Source: RGIG4097 sp964367645
GTDB taxonomy: Bacteria; Bacillota; Clostridia; Christensenellales; CAG-917
NCBI GenBank assembly: GCA_964367645.1
Contig: CAYIYN010000008.1
Location: forward strand, 1 to 29,479
Reading direction: 5' to 3'
DNA: 29,479 bases
The position numbers and the translations under genes are program-made. Shown here one piece after another: positions 23,487 to 29,479 of this stretch. The notes under the pieces are model-generated. The model was given only the letters and a program-made list of their open reading frames with translations, had not been told where the DNA came from and ran no database searches. Every line of letters begins with the position of its first letter. Within the stretch, counting starts at the first letter, position 1.

Positions 23487-24425
23487 ATGGCTCAACAAAG
23501 AAATGATTTTCCCACCAAACAGGAAATAAAAAAAGCCGTTTTAAGCGTGCTCGCAGGCACTAAGTTGGAACGCAAACAAATAATAAATCGCACCCAGTTA
23601 GAATACGGTTACAGTTTAGAGCAACTGAAAGATCGCAGTTGCGAATCATTGAACACACGTCTTAAAAGTCTGACGGGCGTTGTTATAAACGAAATGCTGG
23701 CAACTTCAAGCATTCTTCAAGACGAAGACGGAAAGTATTGCCTCCCGACTCCCGAACCTGTTTTAAGCGTAGCCGAAGGCAGCCCCGTGCGCCCAAAAAG
23801 ACACCGTGCACCGCGCAAAAAAGCCGCGGGAACTCCAAAACCCGCTCATCCGGATTACCCCGACAGCCCTCTTGGCGATTTACTTACCGAGGCTGATAAC
23901 AAATTTGACGATTTCAAAGCCAAAAAAATTGACGACCGCACATACATAGGTCATCTGAAGCGTATTGCCATAAAGTGCATCAACGAGGCAGGCGGTGAAT
24001 TTTTTGAAGAACTCAGCATGAAACTTTTGATTGCCGCATACGGCGACAAAGTGCAAAAAAACGAATTGACAGCAGGCGCGGACGATAACGGAATTGACGG
24101 CAAACTATATGTCAAAGATCCGCTTGGATTTGAAGAATTGATATTTTTCCAATCAAAAACGAAACAAAACGAAAGAGCAAACGTGTCCATAAAAGTGGCG
24201 CGTGAATTTTTGGGCGTTATGTCGGCATACGGCGCGTCAAAGGGCATACTTATCACAAACTCAAACTTCCACCGCGACACAAGAACGTTTGCAAGCAAAG
24301 CTACCAATCTTATGCTTATTGATGCAAACGTTTTATTTGATATGATGATACAATACGGTGTTGGCATAATAAGCCGCGTCGGAACTTACGTTATTGACAC
24401 AAGTATGTTCTTATCGTGCAAATAA
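23487..24425 (+). CDS. Mrr-like restriction endonuclease with N-terminal winged-helix domain
   Basis: This 312-residue protein has an N-terminal helical domain (about 8-86, winged-helix-like, ending in ILQDEDGKYCL). A basic Pro/Lys/Arg-rich linker (88-125) follows, then a PD-(D/E)xK nuclease domain. The nuclease motif is visible as FFEEL (residues 172-176), GIDG with Asp204, then QSK with Gln222 and Lys224. This is the Mrr pattern, and the later SKGILITNSNF strand also fits. Mrr enzymes cut modified DNA (type IV restriction), but no methyltransferase or partner gene is adjacent. The start follows AAGAGGTATAT. The linker contains a motif resembling the dispersed repeat at 22219-22250. Confidence 0.85.
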   Translation: MAQQRNDFPTKQEIKKAVLSVLAGTKLERKQIINRTQLEYGYSLEQLKDRSCESLNTRLKSLTGVVINEMLATSSILQDEDGKYCLPTPEPVLSVAEGSPVRPKRHRAPRKKAAGTPKPAHPDYPDSPLGDLLTEADNKFDDFKAKKIDDRTYIGHLKRIAIKCINEAGGEFFEELSMKLLIAAYGDKVQKNELTAGADDNGIDGKLYVKDPLGFEELIFFQSKTKQNERANVSIKVAREFLGVMSAYGASKGILITNSNFHRDTRTFASKATNLMLIDANVLFDMMIQYGVGIISRVGTYVIDTSMFLSCK

Positions 24426-24504
24426 AAACGTATCTTCTAAGCAAGGCACAATCAAAAAAATAATAGAGTGACGATACACAAGCCCTGTCAAAGCTTCGGC
24501 AATA

Positions 24505-24533
24505 TTGACAAAAGCCGACGTTTATATTAAAAT
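24505..24533 (+). promoter_or_regulatory. Promoter of the degV-apbE-NusG_II-Gx operon
   Basis: A perfect TTGACA (24505-24510) is followed after 17 nt by TAAAAT (24528-24533). The leader of about 75 nt holds a 6-bp hairpin, TGCAGG/CCTGCA, around 24551-24576. Confidence 0.65.
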
Positions 24534-24614
24534 CATCGGTGTAACATCTTGTGCAGGACATCGGATTTCCCCTGCATAATTAACAAAGTGAATAAGGAGC
24601 GATAAAGGATTACA

Positions 24615-25481
24615 ATGTCCGTTTTATTTTGCGATACAGACTGCGAATTGTGGTACACCACAGCACGCAAACTTGATATAAAAATTATAGGTATGCCTTA
24701 CACCCTAGATGGTGTCGAAAAACTTTATGACCTCGGTGAAAACACTGATTTCAGCGGTTTTTTCCGTCGTATGAGAGAAGGCGCGATGCCGATTACGTCG
24801 GGACTTAACTCTGAAAACTACACGGAAATTTTTGAACCGTATTTTGCCGCGGGCGAAGATATTTTATACGTTGCGTTTTCTTCAAAAATGTCCGGAACTT
24901 TTGTACATATGCAAGTTGCGGTTGACGCCCTTCAGAAAAAATATCCAACGGCAAAATTCCGCCGTTTTGATACGCTCAACATATCAATGGGTGCAGGCAT
25001 TATGGTTTATCTTGCCGCCAATCGCTTCAAGGCAAATGGAGGCGATATCGACGACACCTATGATTATCTTCGCGGTATAGTGGACAAAATTGCAGTTTAC
25101 TTTGTTGTGGACGACCTAAAATACTTGTCGCGCGGAGGCAGATTGTCACCCGCTGCCGCAAAAGTCGGCTCAATCATTCAGTTGAAGCCTATTCTCACCG
25201 TCAACGATGCGGGTGAGATAGCCGTGTATGCAAAGCAACAAGGCAGCAAAAAAGCAATGGCTTTTACCGTTGCTGAATTTGCAAAAAAATATGTTGACAT
25301 AGACAACGCTCCGATAACAATCGTCGGCGCGGACAACGACGAAGCTATGGAAATTTTGAAAAAAGAAATTTCTTCTATAAAACCGAATGCCGAAATATGG
25401 ACTCAACCGGTTGGACCCGTCATCGGCGCGCATTGCGGTCCCGGAACGTACGGGTTGATTTACACCGCCGTCAGCAGATAA
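24615..25481 (+). CDS. DegV family protein (fatty-acid-binding)
   Basis: This 288-residue protein matches the DegV family, which binds a fatty acid between two alpha/beta domains; FakB proteins of this family present fatty acids to the FakA kinase for phospholipid synthesis. Characteristic segments are MPITSGLNSENY, VAFSSKMSGTF, the DTLNISMGAG loop, DDLKYLSRGGRLS and the C-terminal GAHCGPGTYGLIY. No fakA or acyltransferase gene is nearby, so the partner is unknown. AAAGGA lies 5 nt before the ATG. The stop codon overlaps the apbE start by 1 nt (TAATG). Confidence 0.93.
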   Translation: MSVLFCDTDCELWYTTARKLDIKIIGMPYTLDGVEKLYDLGENTDFSGFFRRMREGAMPITSGLNSENYTEIFEPYFAAGEDILYVAFSSKMSGTFVHMQVAVDALQKKYPTAKFRRFDTLNISMGAGIMVYLAANRFKANGGDIDDTYDYLRGIVDKIAVYFVVDDLKYLSRGGRLSPAAAKVGSIIQLKPILTVNDAGEIAVYAKQQGSKKAMAFTVAEFAKKYVDIDNAPITIVGADNDEAMEILKKEISSIKPNAEIWTQPVGPVIGAHCGPGTYGLIYTAVSR

Positions 25482-26473
25482 TGAAAAAGGTTGCATTCTC
25501 AATAATTATTGTTCTTATGTGTGTGTTTTCCTTGACGGGCTGCAGCGTTACGGAAAACACTTTCGTTTTTGGCACCTTTTTGGAACTTAACATAAAGGGC
25601 GGCACGTCGCCGTCCAAAACTTCGGACGAAATTCAAAATTATATTGCGAGTTTAGAGCCGATAATATCGCCGACAGTTGAAGGCAGCGATCTATACAAAA
25701 TCAACGCAGCCGAAGAGGGTGTCGCCGTCGTATGCTCGCAAGCTACGATGGAAATACTTGAAGTGTGTCAAAAAGTTTATGAAAAGAGCGGCGGTGCGTT
25801 TGACCCTTCCGTCTATCCTCTTGTAAGACTATGGCATTTCAGCGGTGATTTGTTTTCATTGGCAGGAACAGAAAATGCGCCTCCAAGCGACACGGAAATC
25901 GAAACCGAAAAGTCCAAAGTAGGCTTGATTGATGCCTTTACCATTGATTATGAAAACAACACTGTTACAAAAAAAGCAGGCCACTCAAATTCGATGTTGG
26001 ACTTCGGAGGCGTGGCAAAGGGATATGCCGGATACAAAGCACTTGATTTTGTGAGCGAAAAGCAAAAGGCACTCATAAACCTCGGCGGAAATATCTGTGC
26101 CGCAAACTCTGATTATAAGATAGGTATAGGCAATCCAAGAGATAGTGCAACGGCTTATTACGGCAGTTTTACCCTCCGCGCAGGAGAGTGCATTTCAACT
26201 GGCGGAGATTATGAAAGATATTACGTTTATGAAGGCGTCCGTTACCATCATATCATTGATTGTTCCACCGGAAAACCCTCAAACAGCGGCTTGATTTCGG
26301 TGAGTGTAATTGGCAAAGACGGTGCGCTTGTAGACGCAGTGTCCACTGCGGTTATGGTTCTCGGAAAAGAGAAAGGCATACTGCTTCTGAATGAATTTTC
26401 ACTTAAAGCAGTGCTAATCGATGAAGGATTAAACTATACGGTTGTTGGAGATTTAGATTTCACCAAAGTGTAG
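25481..26473 (+). CDS. apbE: FAD:protein FMN transferase (ApbE), lipoprotein
   Basis: This 330-residue enzyme attaches FMN from FAD to a Thr or Ser of target redox proteins outside the cytoplasm. The N-terminus is a lipoprotein signal (MKKVAFSIIIVLMCVFSLTGC, Cys21 in the lipobox). ApbE motifs are SGGAFDPSVYPLV, LDFGGVAKGYA, INLGGNI, HIIDCSTGKPSNSG and DGALVDAVSTAVMVLG, which includes the metal-binding Asp. The ATG overlaps the degV stop by 1 nt; a longer reading begins inside degV and is rejected. No obvious flavinylated target (FMN-binding domain) is encoded in the window. The two genes after it are often its neighbours in flavin electron-transfer loci. Confidence 0.95.
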   Translation: MKKVAFSIIIVLMCVFSLTGCSVTENTFVFGTFLELNIKGGTSPSKTSDEIQNYIASLEPIISPTVEGSDLYKINAAEEGVAVVCSQATMEILEVCQKVYEKSGGAFDPSVYPLVRLWHFSGDLFSLAGTENAPPSDTEIETEKSKVGLIDAFTIDYENNTVTKKAGHSNSMLDFGGVAKGYAGYKALDFVSEKQKALINLGGNICAANSDYKIGIGNPRDSATAYYGSFTLRAGECISTGGDYERYYVYEGVRYHHIIDCSTGKPSNSGLISVSVIGKDGALVDAVSTAVMVLGKEKGILLLNEFSLKAVLIDEGLNYTVVGDLDFTKV

Positions 26474-26517
26474 AAATTGCGGTTTAATAATACGAAACGG
26501 AAAGATAAAGTGTCAGT

Positions 26518-26904
26518 ATGAAAAAATGCGAAGACAGAAAAAGTTTTGAATCTTTCAAAGGAATCTTCAAAAAAGGTGACCTTATTCTTGTCGCCATTTT
26601 GATTGTTGCCGTCGCATTAACAATTTGGATTGCCACAAAAGACGAGGGGAACGTTGCCGAAATCTACATCGACGGACAGTTGTCATATTCGCTTGATTTG
26701 GACAAAGATACTGCAATCGACATTCTCGACGGAGCGATGACTGTCGTTTTAAAAAACGGAGAAGTTTTTGTTTTAGAGAGCGACTGCAACGAACAGATTT
26801 GCGTTAACAGTGCTCCAATTTCAAAAGACGGCGGCATGATTGTCTGCCTGCCCAACAAAGTCGTTATCAAAGTGACGTCAAGGGAGGTCGACGCAATATC
26901 ATGA
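26518..26904 (+). CDS. NusG domain II-containing membrane protein (EetA-like)
   Basis: This 128-residue protein has a short basic cytoplasmic head, one membrane helix (about 21-40, DLILVAILIVAVALTIWIA) and an extracytoplasmic NusG_II beta domain. The domain's typical features are present: Cys90-x4-Cys95 and then GGMIVCLPNKVVI with Cys110. It is unrelated in function to the transcription factor NusG. Homologues are found with Gx transporters and ApbE; in Listeria the corresponding proteins belong to the flavin-based extracellular electron-transfer locus. The ribosome site is weak (GGAAAG about 13 nt upstream). Its stop overlaps the next start by 4 nt. The biochemical role is not established. 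Confidence 0.85.
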   Translation: MKKCEDRKSFESFKGIFKKGDLILVAILIVAVALTIWIATKDEGNVAEIYIDGQLSYSLDLDKDTAIDILDGAMTVVLKNGEVFVLESDCNEQICVNSAPISKDGGMIVCLPNKVVIKVTSREVDAIS

Positions 26905-27638
26905 CTGCCTCTCCAAATAAAAAACGTGCCGGTTACAATTCCAAAAAACTTGCATTGAGCGGAATACTGCTCGCGTTTGCTCTTATCATTTCGCTGCTTG
27001 AAAATATGTTGCCGCCGATTATTCCCGCGTTGCCGTATGCAAAAATCGGTCTATGCAACATCGTGCTTTTGGCTTGTTTCTTGCTTGTCGGGGTGTGGGA
27101 AGGCTATGTGGTGCTTTTGCTTAAATGCCTATTAGCCGCTGTTTTTTCAGGTAATTTGTCAATGATGATATGGTCGCTTCCGTCATCTCTTGTTGCTTAT
27201 ACGGCAATGGTTCTGCTTTACAGAACAAAGTTGTTCAGCGTTACGGGACTCAGTATGGCAGGCGGTATGCTCCACAACTTTACGCAAATTCTTGTATCAA
27301 CGCTAGTCGTCGGGAAATCTGTCTTTGCATATCTGCCGTATATGCTTCTTGCAGGGGGAATTGCAGGATTTGCTACGGGCATAATTTGTCATTTCTTGCT
27401 TAAAGCGGTAAATTTAAAACTCACAGGCAAGCGCAATCTTAATGAGGATTTGCAGAGCGCGGAAACAAGTGCAGACGAACTTGAACCCAATTTTGAAGAT
27501 ACGCAAAGCTCCGATGACGAAAAGGAAAATTCTAAAGAAGAAATGATAAATTTAGACTGTGCTGAAAATGACGCAGAAAATTCCACAGAACATACAAAAA
27601 ATTTTGACGATGAAGCAAATGACAGCGACGCCGTCTAG
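26901..27638 (+). CDS. Gx transporter family membrane protein (Hpre_diP_synt_I / EetB-like) with acidic C-terminal tail
   Basis: This 245-residue protein has about five membrane helices between residues 18 and 170, with the family features SLLENMLPP, LPYAKIGLCNI and AGGMLHNFTQI. The family was first named heptaprenyl diphosphate synthase component I and is now seen as an ECF-S-like transporter group near quinone and flavin electron-transfer genes. Unusually, about 65 residues follow the last helix (180-245). They are hydrophilic, rich in Asp, Glu, Asn and Ser, and end in DDEANDSDAV. The start overlaps the NusG_II gene by 4 nt (ATGA). Substrate and the role of the tail are unknown. Confidence 0.88.
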   Translation: MTASPNKKRAGYNSKKLALSGILLAFALIISLLENMLPPIIPALPYAKIGLCNIVLLACFLLVGVWEGYVVLLLKCLLAAVFSGNLSMMIWSLPSSLVAYTAMVLLYRTKLFSVTGLSMAGGMLHNFTQILVSTLVVGKSVFAYLPYMLLAGGIAGFATGIICHFLLKAVNLKLTGKRNLNEDLQSAETSADELEPNFEDTQSSDDEKENSKEEMINLDCAENDAENSTEHTKNFDDEANDSDAV

Positions 27639-27700
27639 AACGACGATAAATAAATCGTCAGTCACGGCATTGTAAACAGAAAAAAATAGCGAGGAAAATT

Positions 27701-29332
27701 ATGAAAAGAAACGGAATGTGCCCTATATGTTTTGTCAAACAGTTGTTCATGCGCCCGAAAGCGGTGAGCAATCTCTATGACAGCGCAAAGTATGACAACG
27801 GCGTTGCATTAACTCCGCCTATGGGTTGGAGCAGTTGGAATACTTTCAGAAACACTATTGACGAAGACTTAATATACGATACTGCTGTTGCGATGAAAGA
27901 AAAGGGACTTGCCGACGCGGGCTATACATACGTCAATTTGGACGATTGTTGGCATTCAAATCAGCGCGACGCAGACGGAAAACTGCAAGGCGATTTAACG
28001 GCGTTTCACAGCGGGATTCCTGCACTTGTGAAAAAAATCAACAATCTAGGTCTAAAGGTAGGCATATATTCATCAAACGGCTTGCTGACTTGCGAAGATT
28101 TACCTGCCAGCCAAAGGCGGGAAGAGGTGGACGCTTTGACGTTTGCCAGATGGGGAATAGAATATTTTAAATACGATTTTTGCCACAATGTTCCGCTCTC
28201 CAAATATGCTCCTCTCGTTTACGGCATATCCTTGTCAAAGGACGGCAAGGGCGGCGAAATAATCCAATGTTCCAAAGCAAAACTTAGCGGACTGGCAAGG
28301 TTTATGAGCGATAAACACGTGACGGGATGCAAATACGTATCGGGTTTGGACCGTAACGTAGGCGCTGTAACTTTCAAAGTGAACGCGGAAGAGGACGGCG
28401 AACACGTTCTCACCGTGCATATCAGAAAAAAAGGTCGCTATTTCAAAACGCTTGTTGCGGAAATCAACGGCGAAGTTTGCGATTATATCGAATTTCCTCC
28501 GCAAAAACATTTCAACTATACAGCGAAATTCCAAGTCAAAGTAAACCTCAACAGAGGTGAAAATACAATAAAACTGTTCAACCCCGTATCTAACCGCGCC
28601 GACAGCGCGATGCTGCAATACCGGTATATGGGTAAAATGCTGAAAGAAGGCGTCGTGCAAGCGGCGAAAGAAGAGGGCAGAGAAGTCAAGCCTATCGTAT
28701 TTTCAATCTGCGAATGGGGCAGAAATCATCCGGCAAAGTGGGGCGCAAAAGCAGGGAATTTGTGGCGCACAACGCCCGATATCCGCCCTTGGTGGTGGTG
28801 GATGATAGGATGCCAGTACGGGGTCACGGTTAAACTCTACAAGAGTGCAACAATCGGAGGTTGGAACGATCCCGATATGCTGGAAGTGGGAAACGGAAAA
28901 CTCACTTATGACGAAAACGTGTCACATTTCAGCCTTTGGTGCATGATGTCGTCACCGCTCATTTTGGGCAATGATTTAAGAACCATGCCTACTAACGTAC
29001 TCGATATTGTGACAAACCGCAATTTGATTTCCATCGACCAAGACGCTTTAGGCAAACAGGCCAAAAGACTTATCAAGGGAAGAGTTGACGTTCTTGCAAA
29101 ACCGCTTGCCGACGGAGGAGTTGCACTTTGCATCTTCAACAAGAGCGGCAGAGAGATAAAATACAGCTACAGTTTGAAAGGTTTGGCATCAGACGGTTAT
29201 ATTGGTCTTAAAAATTGCTCTCAATACACCGCCATAGATCAGTGGCTTGACACTGAAGAAACCGTGGACGGCATTATAAACACAACGGTATCACGCCACG
29301 GAGTAAAAGTTTACAAAATTTACGCCAAATAG
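27701..29332 (+). CDS. Alpha-galactosidase, glycoside hydrolase family 27, with inserted carbohydrate-binding-like domain
   Basis: This 543-residue enzyme removes alpha-linked galactose. The barrel begins at TPPMGWSSWNTF, with substrate-binding Asp81-Asp82 in NLDDCW. The nucleophile is Asp159 in FKYDFC and the acid/base Asp360 in LWRTTPDI; GGWNDPDML follows. Between the nucleophile strand and FSICEWG (about 334), roughly 150 extra residues (165-315) form a predicted beta-sandwich (VTGCKYVSGLD, GAVTFKVNAEEDGEHVLTV, LNRGENTIKLF), resembling CBM6/CBM35 modules. The N-terminus has no signal peptide but a CPIC pair (Cys7, Cys10). A C-terminal beta domain ends the protein. GCGAGGAAAA precedes the ATG. 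Its stop lies in the first unit of a 15-bp repeat. Confidence 0.93.
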   Translation: MKRNGMCPICFVKQLFMRPKAVSNLYDSAKYDNGVALTPPMGWSSWNTFRNTIDEDLIYDTAVAMKEKGLADAGYTYVNLDDCWHSNQRDADGKLQGDLTAFHSGIPALVKKINNLGLKVGIYSSNGLLTCEDLPASQRREEVDALTFARWGIEYFKYDFCHNVPLSKYAPLVYGISLSKDGKGGEIIQCSKAKLSGLARFMSDKHVTGCKYVSGLDRNVGAVTFKVNAEEDGEHVLTVHIRKKGRYFKTLVAEINGEVCDYIEFPPQKHFNYTAKFQVKVNLNRGENTIKLFNPVSNRADSAMLQYRYMGKMLKEGVVQAAKEEGREVKPIVFSICEWGRNHPAKWGAKAGNLWRTTPDIRPWWWWMIGCQYGVTVKLYKSATIGGWNDPDMLEVGNGKLTYDENVSHFSLWCMMSSPLILGNDLRTMPTNVLDIVTNRNLISIDQDALGKQAKRLIKGRVDVLAKPLADGGVALCIFNKSGREIKYSYSLKGLASDGYIGLKNCSQYTAIDQWLDTEETVDGIINTTVSRHGVKVYKIYAK

Positions 29333-29384
29333 GATTTAGCCAAATAGGATTTAGCCATATAGGATTTAGCCAAATAGGATTTAT
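29325..29384. repeat. 15-bp tandem repeat, four units, overlapping the GH27 stop codon
   Basis: Four consecutive units of CCAAATAGGATTTAG start at 29325, 29340, 29355 and 29370. Unit 3 has one change (CCATAT) and unit 4 ends in T. The TAG inside the first unit is the stop codon of the alpha-galactosidase gene, so the array grew from or into the very end of the coding sequence. Confidence 0.9.
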
Positions 29385-29447
29385 CCGACTTGTCAATAGA
29401 ATACAAAGTCCGTTGCATAAGCAAAACAAGCAAAAAACCAAATATAA

Positions 29448-29479
29448 AAAGCGCAACCGAAATTCGGTTGCGCTTTAAT
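29448..29479 (+). terminator. Terminator after the GH27 gene
   Basis: A 13-bp stem, AAAGCGCAACCGA (29448-29460) with TCGGTTGCGCTTT (29464-29476), closes a 3-nt loop. The window ends just after it, so the T-tract cannot be judged. The A-run on the left suggests use in both directions. Confidence 0.7.

Noticed and set aside
24551..24600. TGCAGG/CCTGCA hairpin followed by TAATTAACAAAG before degV, reminiscent of a preQ1-I riboswitch
   Set aside because: The loop is too long, I find no convincing second helix between loop and tail, and the downstream genes have no link to queuosine.
27642..27659. GACGAT/ATCGTC inverted repeat after the Gx gene
   Set aside because: Only 6 bp and not followed by T residues, so it is not a credible terminator.

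Overview
The window reads as a chromosomal segment of an anaerobic, low-to-moderate G+C Firmicute, most likely an uncultured clostridial (gut-type) lineage. This placement is an inference. It rests on AGGAGG-type ribosome binding sites, TTGACA/TATAAT-type promoters, anaerobe markers (superoxide reductase plus rubredoxin, pyruvate phosphate dikinase), the gene order rpoD-trmK-nif3-zinc ribbon, and NusG_II/Gx membrane proteins. No rRNA, tRNA, CRISPR array, prophage or transposase was seen.

Layout: (1) 1-4.7 kb holds a leftward CorA-type ion channel, divergent ppdK, a bidirectional terminator, and a leftward superoxide reductase-rubredoxin pair with a near-perfect promoter. (2) 4.9-13 kb is a rightward informational operon, dnaG-rpoD-trmK-nif3-zinc-ribbon protein, with short gaps or 1-4 nt overlaps, followed by a GH2 beta-galactosidase. 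(3) 13-16.5 kb carries thrS and infC-rpmI-rplT, each with its own promoter and a structured leader; rplT is followed by a terminator. (4) 16.6-21.1 kb is a rightward run: TrmH/SpoU methyltransferase, yebC, proA, nifS and nifU, ending in a large compound hairpin. (5) 21.3-24.4 kb is a more accessory stretch: an apparently leaderless lipoprotein gene, a 44-codon small membrane-protein gene, a 14-bp tandem repeat, a membrane-anchored S1C serine protease, and an Mrr-like nuclease gene. (6) 24.5-27.6 kb is degV-apbE-NusG_II-Gx, tightly packed, resembling part of an extracytosolic flavin/electron-transfer locus. (7) A GH27 alpha-galactosidase with an inserted beta-sandwich, a 15-bp tandem repeat and a terminator close the window.

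The most striking signal is in the thrS leader (13036-13185). Two near-identical copies, 34 nt apart, each fold into a 5-bp stem with a 7-nt loop. With tRNA anticodon-arm numbering both loops have U33 followed by a threonine anticodon (AGU in the first, UGU in the second). The second ends 8 nt before the thrS Shine-Dalgarno. This looks like a tRNA-Thr anticodon-arm mimic used by threonyl-tRNA synthetase to repress its own translation. That logic is known from Escherichia coli thrS, whereas Firmicutes usually use T-box leaders, and none is visible here.

Other points of interest are a putative leaderless mRNA, a transcription attenuator before infC, a structured corA leader, an acidic tail on the Gx protein, and a dispersed-repeat-like motif inside the nuclease gene's linker. 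All functional assignments come from reading motifs in the sequence; no database search was run.
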